This document shows positions 55,274 through 63,560 of a DNA stretch of 64,000 nucleotides, one piece after another. The first letter of the stretch is position 1, and each line of letters opens with the position of its first letter. A model generated the notes under the pieces. That model was given only the letters and a program-made list of their open reading frames with translations, made no database searches and was not told where the DNA came from. The DNA is taken from the NCBI RefSeq assembly GCF_024494465.1, contig NZ_JAETXM010000018.1, positions 1 through 64,000 on the forward strand, read 5' to 3'. This DNA is from Bacillus sp. V3B (GTDB lineage Bacteria > Bacillota > Bacilli > Bacillales > Cytobacillaceae). Both the position numbers and the translations under genes were made by a program.

Positions 55274-55456
55274 TTAACTACTGAAAAAACTGCTCCTACT
55301 CGAGAAAAAGCTTCTGCTTCTCCGCTTTTTTTTATAATATCCATGACCATATTGGGAATGTCGATGATGATTATGGCGTTTATAAGCATCACTGGAGCTT
55401 CTATATTTACGATGTGATGAACTATTCAGTAACGATTTTATTATTTTTTTAAACAT
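55274..55456 (-). CDS. Small Ser/His/Arg/Lys-rich protein, possible kinase substrate
   Basis: A 60-residue protein of extreme composition. Runs of serine and basic residues (LNSSSHRKYRSSSDAYKRH, HNHHRHSQYGHGYYKKKRR, then SRSFFSSRSSFFSS) resemble the phosphorylatable repeats of spore coat protein CotG. AGGGGAGG before the ATG marks a real gene. It precedes the Ser/Thr kinase gene by 24 bp, so the two are probably cotranscribed. Confidence 0.65.
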   Translation of the reverse strand: MFKKIIKSLLNSSSHRKYRSSSDAYKRHNHHRHSQYGHGYYKKKRRSRSFFSSRSSFFSS

Positions 55457-55532
55457 TCACTTTCCTCCCCTTAAATATCTTTCTACTATACGAATCGTCA
55501 TTGATATTGGTTTCATCTTTTTATTAAGAAAA

Positions 55533-55564
55533 ACAAAAAAATGACGAGCGCACAACTCGTCATT
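55533..55564 (-). terminator. Terminator of yozD
   Basis: ATGACGAG pairs with CTCGTCAT and is followed, reading leftward, by seven Ts, about 115 bp after the stop. Confidence 0.8.
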
Positions 55565-55678
55565 GAGATGTTTGATCTAGTATTGATCAAAGGTTAGTCC
55601 AGAAATGCGAAAGAAATAACTTTTGTCTCTCCTCTTCGAACTGCCTAGTTTTTTATTTACATGCTCGATTCGGTTCTT

Positions 55679-55855
55679 TTAACAGTCATCAATAATTTCT
55701 TCATCTATAATACACTTTTCAATTAAATAATCAAATGTAATATCTGCGAGGTCATCTACTTCTCCTTCCGAAGGTGCATACCCTCTCTTTATTAACTCCT
55801 GAAAGAAAAACTCTGCAATTTCATCCGTATCTATAATGACCTCAATTTCTCTCAC
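55679..55855 (-). CDS. yozD: YozD-like small acidic protein
   Basis: A 58-residue acidic protein starting at a GTG after GGGGGAG. It reads REIEVIIDTDEIAEFFFQEL, then GEVDDLADITFDYLIEKC, the pattern of B. subtilis YozD. It lies in the same neighbourhood (between the yodL- and yodN-like genes) as in B. subtilis. No function is known. Confidence 0.75.
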   Translation of the reverse strand: MREIEVIIDTDEIAEFFFQELIKRGYAPSEGEVDDLADITFDYLIEKCIIDEEIIDDC

Positions 55856-56000
55856 AGCGTCTCCCCCTTTATAAAAAATGTATGATCTTACTCCTCTTTA
55901 TATGCCCGGATAAGCTTTTTATTTTTTAAATCACAAAAGACATTTTCCATGTGGACGAGCATACATTTAATTAAAGAGAAACATTCTTGGAGGGGATAAG

Positions 56001-56171
56001 ATGATAAAGATTGCCCAAATGATCGAGAACATAAGAGAAGATGTAAACGAAGAAAATAGTGTAACACTCACCTTATTTAACAATATGCTTCAAATAAGCT
56101 TTAAAATATTAATATTCTTAGGGATCCCTTTTCTTATCTATGTGTTGATACTAGCGGATAAACTAAATTAA
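56001..56171 (+). CDS. Small membrane protein (56 aa)
   Basis: The N-terminal half is charged (MIKIAQMIENIREDVNEENS) and the C-terminal half is one membrane helix (ISFKILIFLGIPFLIYVLIL). GGAGGGG precedes the ATG. Its stop shares TTAA with the stop of the convergent yodN-like gene. The family is unknown. Confidence 0.6.
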   Translation: MIKIAQMIENIREDVNEENSVTLTLFNNMLQISFKILIFLGIPFLIYVLILADKLN

Positions 56172-56848
56172 GCCTTTTTGTTATCATTCTTGGTTAGCCT
56201 TTTTAATTCGCGAATGGCCGCCCCCATGACATGTAAGTATTCTTCATCTTGGAACCATTCGTATAAAAAGCGATAATCATTGTAAATATCTAATAAACGA
56301 TTAATCTGCTCATCCCGGTTCAGATCATCAGGTTGCGTTTCCTTTTTTTCAATTGAAAGCGCTAACTCTTTTGTTTCCTGTCCATTTTGGTTTTTAATAA
56401 AATAAAGAAGTCCTAATTTTTGCATGAAGGCTTCAGCATTTTCGACATCTGCTAATAAAATCAAATCCGCTTCACTTGCTTCCATCCATTCCCCGTCACC
56501 AAGACGGGCCAGTTCATAAATAATATCTTCCCATGAACGATCTTTATAACGCCAAATTTCTGTTCGAAACCCAATAATTTTATAAAAGTCAGGCCCCTGC
56601 TCTTTTATTTGAACAATGTCACCAATAAAAAATTTATATTCAATATCAATATGTTCTTTTTCCAAGATTTCTCCATCATATTCTGCTAACAATTGTAAAC
56701 TTGCCTCTTTATACAATTCATTGCTTTTATTAACCTCATATACATAGGTTCCATCAACCCATTGAACGTTCGTTACTTTTCCAACCGTTCCATAAATGGT
56801 AATGACAACTGTATCACCGATTTGATATTTTGCTTTCTTTCTTCTTCC
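56168..56848 (-). CDS. yodN: YodN-like protein
   Basis: A 226-residue soluble protein with KOW- or Tudor-like beta pieces at the start (KYQIGDTVVITIYGTVGKVT, then FFIGDIVQIKEQGPDFYKII) and a helical C-terminus (RLLDIYNDYRFLYEWFQDEE). It occupies the place of yodN in the B. subtilis order yozD-yodN-yozE. The ATG at 56848 follows AAGGAGAGGG; a longer open frame upstream is not used. Function unknown. Confidence 0.75.
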   Translation of the reverse strand, partial: GRRKKAKYQIGDTVVITIYGTVGKVTNVQWVDGTYVYEVNKSNELYKEASLQLLAEYDGEILEKEHIDIEYKFFIGDIVQIKEQGPDFYKIIGFRTEIWRYKDRSWEDIIYELARLGDGEWMEASEADLILLADVENAEAFMQKLGLLYFIKNQNGQETKELALSIEKKETQPDDLNRDEQINRLLDIYNDYRFLYEWFQDEEYLHVMGAAIRELKRLTKNDNKKA

Positions 56849-57037
56849 CATATCATCCCTCTCCTTAATATCGAAGCCGTTAAATGTAGTTAACATAGTA
56901 TATGCAGGAGTAATCAATATGGAAATAATCAGAAAACATTTAATTTGGTCCATTATTTATGATGGCAAGCAACAAATCGAATAAGCGAAACAAACGCTAT
57001 AGTTTTAAAAAAAGGATGGAGATAGGTTTGACTATAG

Positions 57038-57259
57038 TCACGATTCGTGAAATAAGTACAGATCCCAAGCTTCATCGAAAATGTTCATATTACTCATATA
57101 ACTTCCGTTAAATTCAAGATACGAGCTTAGCTGATCATAGTCAGAAGAACCTTTAGGAAAGCTATGATCATGGTAGGCGTGATTTGCAAATAGACTAATT
57201 TCATCTTTCGGTTCCGGATGGCGATATCTCATCAGAAAATGATAAAAGGATTTTGCCAT
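57038..57259 (-). CDS. yozE: UPF0346 protein YozE
   Basis: A 73-residue protein with the family pattern FYHFLMRYRHPEPKDEISLF, then DHSFPKGSSDYDQLSSYLE. YozE has a SAM-like fold and unknown function. AAAGGAG precedes the ATG at 57259. Its place between the yodN- and yokU-like genes is as in B. subtilis. Confidence 0.92.
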   Translation of the reverse strand: MAKSFYHFLMRYRHPEPKDEISLFANHAYHDHSFPKGSSDYDQLSSYLEFNGSYMSNMNIFDEAWDLYLFHES

Positions 57260-57350
57260 AAATACAACTCCTTTCAATATATGATGTTTTCTACTATAAA
57301 GGAAAGATATTAGTTACGTCCACTATCAATTTCATAGAATTCTCTCAAGA

Positions 57351-57378
57351 AAAAATAACCCGGGCTCAGCCGAGTTAC
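57351..57378 (-). terminator. Terminator of the kamA-yokU unit
   Basis: TAACTCGG pairs with CCCGGGTTA (one wobble) and is followed, reading leftward, by a T run, about 40 bp after the yokU stop. Confidence 0.7.
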
Positions 57379-57412
57379 GATATACATACAGAACCAATAC
57401 CCTTTATCTATA

Positions 57413-57703
57413 CTAGGAAGAGAAATCGAAATAATTTTTCTTTAATAGCCGGGGGGTCTTCATAAGTTCCTTGTACGTAATGGTTTTCGGTATTTTTTTT
57501 GAATCAACTAAAAACAATTGATCTTCAATTTCTTTTACTACTTCATCACTTTGAAATAAAGCACGACAATTGTCACAATAGAAAGATGGAGTTTCCGTGA
57601 TTTCAACAGCCCTCGTGCCATCTGGTAATTCCCAAAAGACCGTATCCATTACCGATGAAAGTTCTCCTACTTCACACCATGGACAAATTTCCACGCTACT
57701 CAT
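57413..57703 (-). CDS. yokU: YokU family zinc-ribbon protein
   Basis: A 96-residue protein with CPWCEVGEL and CDNCRALFQ, two CxxC pairs for zinc, and a C-terminal region matching the YokU family. It overlaps the kamA end by 8 bp and is its usual downstream partner. With kamA cut off, its native promoter is probably gone. The function is unknown. Confidence 0.85.
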   Translation of the reverse strand: MSSVEICPWCEVGELSSVMDTVFWELPDGTRAVEITETPSFYCDNCRALFQSDEVVKEIEDQLFLVDSKKIPKTITYKELMKTPRLLKKNYFDFSS

Positions 57704-58109
57704 CTCCCTTTGTCTCTGGATTGATTTTTTTCTGTTGAGCTTGAAATTTTTTCTCTTTCAGTTCATCTCGTTTTTCCCGCTTGTCTTTTAATGTTTGATG
57801 TTCAGGATTTTGATTGTACTGCTGACGGCGATTGAGACGAGATAGACCTTCTGGAACCAGATTGAATTGTCTATCGTTCAATAATGAAGCAATCCCAGTT
57901 GCTGACTGTTTTCCATCCATATCTGGATAAATCTTTTCAAAATAATCTTCCGCTCTCCCTGACACATAATTTTCTGGTTCAGGATAAGTCGTAATGACCC
58001 CTTCAAAATTACGAAGTACGACTTTATCAGGATTTTGTGAAATTAAATAATTTGGCTGTAGCGCGATTTTTCCGCCGCCACCAGGTGCATCCACAACAAA
58101 AGTAGGTAC
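57696..58109 (-). pseudogene. kamA: Lysine 2,3-aminomutase kamA, C-terminal fragment
   Basis: About 137 codons match the end of KamA: VPTFVVDAPGGGGKIA, then PNYLISQNPDKVVLRNFEGV and PENYVSGRAEDYFEKIYP. KamA is a PLP- and SAM-dependent radical enzyme of roughly 470 residues. The fragment lacks the CxxxCxxC cluster motif and most of the barrel. Homology stops abruptly at about 58110. Either the gene was truncated by rearrangement or it is split by an inserted element whose other end lies outside the window. Confidence 0.88.
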
Positions 58110-58400
58110 TACGTTTTTTATAAGGTGTATAAATAAAAAAATAGGCTACTTTTATGTAGCCATCCCATATTTCATACTTTAGACTAATGTTTGGGGTAGT
58201 AACGTTTTTGTTACAGTCTTCTTTCATTAAAGCACCCATTAGCATTAAGTACATTACTTCACAAAATCAAAACTAATTAAACTCTTTAATATAAAAGTAG
58301 GTATTACCCCTAATGAAGTAATACCTTGTTGCTTTTAATGTAGTATTTATTTAATGGAAACACTTAAGGCTTTCACGAAGGAAGATTTATATTGATCTTC
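58110..58400. other. Region between the kamA break and the SpoVS paralogue
   Basis: Two hairpins with features of minus-strand terminators lie here: GGCTAC-ttttat-GTAGCC (58144-58161, T run on the minus strand) and GGTATTAC...GTAATACC (58300-58325). A GGTAGTAACGTTTTT at about 58192 resembles the break-point sequence GGTACTACGTTTTT. No integrase or other gene is visible. Confidence 0.5.
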
Positions 58401-58685
58401 TCAACGAAAATCCATCTTTTTTTTTCTAGGACCTACAATTAATTTGATTGCTGTTCTATTTTCATTATTGATTAAAACATCAGTAAATGCAGGAACAAAA
58501 ACCAGATTAACACCGCTAGGAGCTACAAATCCTCTTGCAATCGCAATGGCTTTAATCGCTTGATTTAAAGCACCAGCTCCAATCACTTGAATTTCTGTAT
58601 TTCCTCTTTCACTTAATACGCCTGCAATTGCACCTGCAACTGAATTCGGATTTGATTTTGATGATACTTTTAATACATTATCCAT
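58401..58685 (-). CDS. SpoVS paralogue
   Basis: A 94-residue protein of the SpoVS family (LKVSSKSNPNSVAGAIAGVL, IGAGALNQAIKAIAIARGF, PAFTDVLINNENRTAIKLIV). Standard SpoVS is 86 residues; this copy has a basic tail (GPRKKKMDFR) and several substitutions, so it is probably a second copy. SpoVS (an Alba-like fold) affects spore coat assembly and septum formation. It lies next to the break in kamA. Confidence 0.88.
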   Translation of the reverse strand: MDNVLKVSSKSNPNSVAGAIAGVLSERGNTEIQVIGAGALNQAIKAIAIARGFVAPSGVNLVFVPAFTDVLINNENRTAIKLIVGPRKKKMDFR

Positions 58686-58811
58686 ATAAATTTTTCCCCC
58701 GTTATTTAATCGCTTGATATGATCGCTGGAAAGAATGTAATAACGTATCTTTAATAATATTCAAATTCAAATCAAACAGAACTATTGAACTTATTCCTTT
58801 GATACTTTTTG

Positions 58812-58841
58812 TGTTATTCCTGCACCTGTGCTGGAATAACA
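58812..58841. promoter_or_regulatory. Strong inverted repeat upstream of the SpoVS paralogue
   Basis: TGTTATTCC pairs with GGAATAACA, and an inner GCAC with GTGC. No T run follows on either strand, so it fits an operator or mRNA-processing hairpin better than a terminator. Confidence 0.45.
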
Positions 58842-58894
58842 ATTAAGCATCCATTTTTAAAGGAATGCACCCGTTTGTTTAATAAGAAAAAATC

Positions 58895-59191
58895 CTACTT
58901 CTTATCGTTACGGTTTAAATAAAACCTCTCATCCAAGTCTGAGTGGGAACCATTGTAATCCATACTCTTGTCTATTTCGTCCAAGTCAATATCTGTTATA
59001 CCATCATCATCTAATTCGCCTATAACTGTAATTAGTCTTAAATCTTTATCTGGAGTACCTAACAATATTGCCTTAGATTGAAAGGTGTCAAAGCCACCTT
59101 CTTCGGCAAGATGCTCCGTTAATATTTCTAAAATGTCATCTTGATTGTATTTAAAAATCTTTTGTTTCTTTTTACTCAATATTGCCGCCAC
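58895..59191 (-). CDS. Hypothetical acidic protein (98 aa)
   Basis: A soluble protein with a basic start (KKKQKIFKYNQDDILEIL) and a very acidic second half (GELDDDGITDIDLDEIDKSM). I do not recognise the family. It follows the other unknown gene by about 40 bp and is probably cotranscribed with it. Confidence 0.55.
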   Translation of the reverse strand: MAAILSKKKQKIFKYNQDDILEILTEHLAEEGGFDTFQSKAILLGTPDKDLRLITVIGELDDDGITDIDLDEIDKSMDYNGSHSDLDERFYLNRNDKK

Positions 59192-59232
59192 CTTGTTGTA
59201 GATTTGCCACCGTTAGTTCATAAACAAAAAAT

Positions 59233-59853
59233 TTATTTAAAATCACATATAGTAGGATTAACGAATGGGGGTAAAGTTTCACAAATAGTTTTATGATTAG
59301 AGAACTTTGTGTTATTAGAAAGTGAAACAATGTAATCAGAGTCGTACCCTATCCAGAATACACTCACTTCTTCATCAATTTTCACTACCACTGCTTCACC
59401 TTCCCAATCGCCTTTCCATTGGCGTTCTTCTACCCGAAAAATATTTTTATTTGTTGACCAAGTAACTAAGTCATTACAACTGCCAATAGAAATAAAAATT
59501 GGAAAAATCTCTCGAAATTCGTTTGCATTTTTGATTTCAGTAACAGATATAGACAGATTAGTATTATTAGATAAATATTTGTAATCAATATTCCATTTTC
59601 GGCATAATTCCTCGTAATCTTCTTTCCAGTATGAAGGAATTTCTGCACAAAAATATATTGGAAAGGCTTTAATACGTTCCATCCATGAAAGTACAAAATT
59701 AGTATCAAAATTAGGATTACTTTCAGGAAGATAAAACCCACCAATTGAAACTACATATAAAGGTTTTTCCTCAATGGCAAACGGAAAAAATCCACCAGCA
59801 TCAGGTTGTGAACTATAATAATACTCAGGATAATATCCTATTTCTACTTTCAT
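59233..59853 (-). CDS. Hypothetical protein (206 aa)
   Basis: A soluble protein rich in aromatic residues (GYYPEYYYSSQPDAGGFFPF, then YFCAEIPSYWKEDYEELC). The second half has paired acidic and aromatic beta strands. No family is recognised. CGGAGGTAA precedes the ATG. Together with the acidic 98-aa protein it could be a small accessory operon; pairs of an unusual aromatic protein and an acidic one can be immunity or toxin systems, but nothing here proves that. Confidence 0.55.
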   Translation of the reverse strand: MKVEIGYYPEYYYSSQPDAGGFFPFAIEEKPLYVVSIGGFYLPESNPNFDTNFVLSWMERIKAFPIYFCAEIPSYWKEDYEELCRKWNIDYKYLSNNTNLSISVTEIKNANEFREIFPIFISIGSCNDLVTWSTNKNIFRVEERQWKGDWEGEAVVVKIDEEVSVFWIGYDSDYIVSLSNNTKFSNHKTICETLPPFVNPTICDFK

Positions 59854-60015
59854 TTTGATTTACCTCCGATTATTATATTTCAAATTATTATACCGTTTAC
59901 TTCTTCAACAAAATGTTCCGATACTAAAATAGCGAACTGCTGCTATTCAGCAATCGCACCCCGATAATTTAAGTGTAATTCTTCACATATATAACTATTT
60001 AGCTTGTTAGTTGAA

Positions 60016-60050
60016 TAAAAAAGCAAGAGAATCGCATTCCCTTGCTTAAA
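60016..60050 (-). terminator. Terminator of the ycn operon
   Basis: Reading leftward, AAGCAAGGGAA pairs with TTCTCTTGCTT and is followed by six Ts, about 10 bp after the ycnI stop. Confidence 0.85.
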
Positions 60051-60059
60051 TAGTATTAT

Positions 60060-60722
60060 TTAACCTCTTTTTTTAAGGGAAATCCCTAATGATGCCAATC
60101 CTGCAATCAATGCTGCAATAGAAAGGTAAAGTGGAACATTGCTGGAGCTTGTTGTTGTTTCCACATCAGTTGCTTGTTCTTCTGTGGCAGCGTGATCATC
60201 AGAGGAAGAATCCGTTGATGTATCTCCCCCATGTCCATGAGCAGATGATGCATCAGCTGGATTTACTACGGTAACGGAAGCTGGCTTATCAGCATCTGGT
60301 GCCCCGACCCATTCAACTACACTGCCATCGCTGTATGTTTGATACGCTTTCCAAACTATTTCTGTCGCATCATCACCAACTTTTCCTTGCATATTAAATT
60401 GACCAAATTCAGTTGGTGATAAACCTTCTCCATCCGTTGTCCATGTAACACTTGTAATTTTACCAGTATCATCCTTTTGTAATTCATATGTCCAGCCTGC
60501 TTTTGGTTCAAAACGAGTAATATTTACTTCTTCTGGGAATTTCACTTCCACTTTTGTTGTTGGAATCTCTTCGCTTTCAGATGGAACTCGGACAGTAAAT
60601 ACTTCATACTTACCTTGTGAAGTTTCCTTCGGTTGTACAGTTACATGAGCACTTGCCATGCCTGCAAAAAGAGTAACTGCACCAATCATCATTGAAAGTG
60701 TTAACATTAATAATTTTTTCAT
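60060..60722 (-). CDS. ycnI: Copper-binding protein YcnI (DUF1775)
   Basis: A 220-residue secreted protein anchored at its C-terminus. The signal peptide ends at MASA, so the mature protein starts with HVTVQP, whose N-terminal histidine binds copper in the studied homologue. The DUF1775 domain (about 26-155) has VPSESEEIPTTKVEVKFPEE and PKAGWTYEL. A Ser/Thr/His-rich linker and a C-terminal membrane helix with KKRG follow. It is the last gene of ycnK-ycnJ-ycnI. Confidence 0.9.
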   Translation of the reverse strand: MKKLLMLTLSMMIGAVTLFAGMASAHVTVQPKETSQGKYEVFTVRVPSESEEIPTTKVEVKFPEEVNITRFEPKAGWTYELQKDDTGKITSVTWTTDGEGLSPTEFGQFNMQGKVGDDATEIVWKAYQTYSDGSVVEWVGAPDADKPASVTVVNPADASSAHGHGGDTSTDSSSDDHAATEEQATDVETTTSSSNVPLYLSIAALIAGLASLGISLKKRG

Positions 60723-60752
60723 CATAGAATCCCCAATCTTTTTTTCGTAATT

Positions 60753-62333
60753 TTAATAAACAATGAATTCCCTACTAAATACGTTCTCATTATCCTCTGA
60801 ATCTAATATTTGAACTTCCGCTGTCCAATTTCCCGCAAATGGTAGATATTTCCCGTCTATCATGTATTGAACATTATTGGACTGTTCCAATTGAGTAAAA
60901 GGTACTTGTATCGGAGCAACATCTGGATTGTCTTTATATTTTAAAAATAGCTCAATCCGTTTAATCTCGATACCTTCTTTATGAGAATTTGCTATAACCA
61001 TGAAATGATTGTTGCCTGGTACCTTTGGTAAGATCGATGTCGTGAATTCAATGTAATTATCTCGTTCGTGCCACTCTAGAGGTTCGTTTTGTGGGAGTGG
61101 ATTTAAGTGAGTAAAGACACCAACAATCCCCAAAATAACAATCATCAAACTAAAATCGATTTTCAGCAAGTTCCCTATTGAATTTTCCCTTTTCTTTTTC
61201 ATCATATATCGTAAAATTCCACCAATTACAATGACAAATAAGACTAAGGTGACCTTGACGAGAAGCATTTTTCCCCATTGCGTATAAAACAAATAGTGAA
61301 CTTCAGGTAAAAAGATCAAAGTGGAAGAAACTCCAGTCACAATCAGAACGAGTATACTTATCAATGCAACTTTAGAAAAAGTGGAAAGGAATTGTCTAAC
61401 ATGTTCTTTCTCCTTTTTCCAATAGACTAGGATATATAAAAGACCTCCTGCCCAAATTGCAACTGCAAGTAGATGGATTATATCTAATGAGATTGTACGA
61501 ATTGGTGGTTCGAATGCCATCGCATGTCCGTTCACACTCTTTGCTACTAGAATCATAAATACCCACAATAGATTCAACCATTTGAAACGGAATAATATAG
61601 CAAAACCTAAAATAGATAAAAGCACTGACAGAGCCAAAGATATACCTGTTGTTGTGCCTGTTAAAATAGACCATATTTCTGCTAGAGTCCATTGATCAAG
61701 TAATACTGCGAATTGTAATAGTCCCATTCCAACAGTTGTAATGAAAAGGGTAATTTGTAAATAGAAAGCTCTCTGTCTAAAGTCCGCCCTCATTTCTCCC
61801 TGTTCCATTTTGTTTATGGTACCCCATACAATCCATCCAGTAGTTAGGATTAATGCAATATAATAAAGAATTCTTATTATCGAACTAAAAGCGTTAAACA
61901 GAACTGAACCATTATCTTCATGTAAAATAAGTTGGTTCAGATCCCTTTTTAAAACCGTTTCTTCTCCTATGGAAACTACATAAGAACCTTTAATGGGATG
62001 ACCATCCGATGATAATACGCTATATGATATTGCATAGTTTCCATTAGGAAGGATAGGCAAAGATTGCCTTATGTATTTTTGATCTTTACTCATCTCTGTT
62101 TTACTATTGCTAACCATGTCCCCATGTTCATTAAATACCTTAATCGAATAAAGTTCTCTTTCAAGTCTTTCATTAAACATAAGAACAATTTCTTTTGGTG
62201 AAGACTTTAATTGACTATCTGGAGCAGGTGTAGCATTTTCTAACAACGCATGAGCAAAGACTCCTTGAGGAACCGTAAGAATGAAAATAAGAGAACATAG
62301 AATTAAAATATTTCTTAATAAATATTTAATCAT
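60753..62333 (-). CDS. ycnJ: Copper importer YcnJ (CopC-CopD fusion)
   Basis: A 526-residue protein. After a signal peptide the mature CopC domain (about 28-130) starts HALLENATPAPDSQLKSSP, a copper site. A CopD membrane domain with eight or so hydrophobic segments (about 150-410) and a C-terminal outer domain follow. In B. subtilis YcnJ takes up copper when it is scarce. The start overlaps the end of ycnK by 8 bp, so the genes are coupled. Confidence 0.9.
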   Translation of the reverse strand: MIKYLLRNILILCSLIFILTVPQGVFAHALLENATPAPDSQLKSSPKEIVLMFNERLERELYSIKVFNEHGDMVSNSKTEMSKDQKYIRQSLPILPNGNYAISYSVLSSDGHPIKGSYVVSIGEETVLKRDLNQLILHEDNGSVLFNAFSSIIRILYYIALILTTGWIVWGTINKMEQGEMRADFRQRAFYLQITLFITTVGMGLLQFAVLLDQWTLAEIWSILTGTTTGISLALSVLLSILGFAILFRFKWLNLLWVFMILVAKSVNGHAMAFEPPIRTISLDIIHLLAVAIWAGGLLYILVYWKKEKEHVRQFLSTFSKVALISILVLIVTGVSSTLIFLPEVHYLFYTQWGKMLLVKVTLVLFVIVIGGILRYMMKKKRENSIGNLLKIDFSLMIVILGIVGVFTHLNPLPQNEPLEWHERDNYIEFTTSILPKVPGNNHFMVIANSHKEGIEIKRIELFLKYKDNPDVAPIQVPFTQLEQSNNVQYMIDGKYLPFAGNWTAEVQILDSEDNENVFSREFIVY

Positions 62334-62907
62334 GTTGACAGCAACTCTTGCCCTTTTTAATTCGCCCAGTTACTTTACCCATCACTTCAATATATGTTTC
62401 AATTGTTCCGCCAAATCCCCGAACAAATCCTTCCGCATGTTCTCTTTGATTAAAGGGAAGAACTTGAGGCTGACAACAACTCAAGTCGACAGTTGTTTCC
62501 ATTACAAACCAAGCATTTTTAGCACTTATGGTTGTATTTGTAAAAAAATCACAACACAAAGTCTCAATTACTTCATCCCCAAGCATTTGATGACGTATTA
62601 AGCCACAATGAGTACAGCAAGTGGTTTCAACCCTGTTTTTTGTTAAAATTAATCGAAAGGACAATCGGTGATTAATACTCCTATGGCATACTACACATTC
62701 ATTACCATTCGATATTTTAGCCTCCCGATTAACCAGACTTATTCCACCGAATGATTTCTCAACAAATCCTGACTCAACCATTGCTTTAATATCCCTGTGA
62801 ATAGTCATCTCTGATACTTTGAAGATTTCGCTTAACTCGGAGATTTTAAGAGATTGTCGTCTAACAATTAGTTCTTTAATTTTTTTCTGCCTTTCGCTCG
62901 CTAACAA
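62326..62907 (-). CDS. ycnK: Copper-responsive repressor YcnK
   Basis: A 193-residue regulator with an N-terminal DeoR-type helix-turn-helix (RQKKIKELIVRRQSLKISEL, then FKVSEMTIHRDIKAMVESGF) and a C-terminal NosL-like domain. The latter has Cys pairs (CVVCHRSINHR, CCTHCGLIRHQ) and late CC motifs that should sense copper. YcnK represses the operon it heads when copper is plentiful. It is the first gene of the unit. Confidence 0.93.
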   Translation of the reverse strand: MLASERQKKIKELIVRRQSLKISELSEIFKVSEMTIHRDIKAMVESGFVEKSFGGISLVNREAKISNGNECVVCHRSINHRLSFRLILTKNRVETTCCTHCGLIRHQMLGDEVIETLCCDFFTNTTISAKNAWFVMETTVDLSCCQPQVLPFNQREHAEGFVRGFGGTIETYIEVMGKVTGRIKKGKSCCQHD

Positions 62908-63320
62908 TTAATATCACCTACCTCTGTCATATGCTGTATTAATTCTAAATTCATTTAAAACAAAATATAACAACTTTAAACAAATTTTAACATTTTGGGT
63001 TATCACTAATCAATAATAGAAACCATACTTTTTGTGACAATAGTATGACTTTCCCTTGTTTCACTATCGCTGCCATTTAGTTTAAGTACAATCCTTCACA
63101 ATCTCATCTATATTTTAACTTAAATACCTAGTTTTCATTAATGGTGTTATTCAACAATCATGGACCGATTGCTGAACAAGCAGGGATGGAGAGCACCGAT
63201 TTAGCCAAAAACTTAACTTTTTTTATATACCATCTCCCGTCTCCTGGTCAATCCCGAAGGGATAGGATACTTTTGGCGCACTAAAAAAGCCATGACTTTA
63301 CATCATGACTTTGGCTAACT
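62908..63320. other. Intergenic region upstream of ycnK
   Basis: AT-rich sequence that should contain the ycnK promoter and operator. On the plus strand around 63150-63285 a frame reads NNHGPIAEQAGMESTDLA and stops, possibly the remnant of a lost gene. The terminator at 63282-63317 belongs to the redox pair to the right. Confidence 0.4.
63282..63317 (-). terminator. Terminator of the ytxJ-glutaredoxin pair
   Basis: Reading leftward, AGCC and GTCATG pair with CATGAC and GGCT, with a T run after, immediately past the stop. Confidence 0.65.
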
Positions 63321-63560
63321 TTACTTTTCAATTGTTTCTAGAAGTTCTTTTAATTCGGGATTAAAGCCTTTAATTGCTTTATCTCCAACTACGGTAACAG
63401 GTACACCCATAAAGCCAAATTTTTCGACTTCCTGTTGATATTCCACACTTGACATTACATCTCTTACTTCAAATGAAATTTTTTCCTCTTCTAGCATTTG
63501 TTTAACATAGTTGCATTCTACACAACCAGGCGTGGAATAAACGATGACTTGTTTGCTCAT
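63321..63560 (-). CDS. Glutaredoxin-like protein
   Basis: A 79-residue thioredoxin-fold protein with the redox motif STPGCVECNYVK (CxxC near residue 11) and the cis-proline in MGVPVTVV. It resembles NrdH-type and Bacillus glutaredoxin-like proteins. The ATG overlaps the stop of the YtxJ-like gene (ATGA), so the two are coupled. It may act in bacillithiol- or disulfide-based redox control. Confidence 0.88.
   Translation of the reverse strand: MSKQVIVYSTPGCVECNYVKQMLEEEKISFEVRDVMSSVEYQQEVEKFGFMGVPVTVVGDKAIKGFNPELKELLETIEK

Noticed and set aside
58027-58254. Minus-strand frame of 75 codons across the kamA junction
   Set aside because: It reads the kamA fragment in the wrong frame (GCTWWRRKNRATAK) and is an artefact of the junction.
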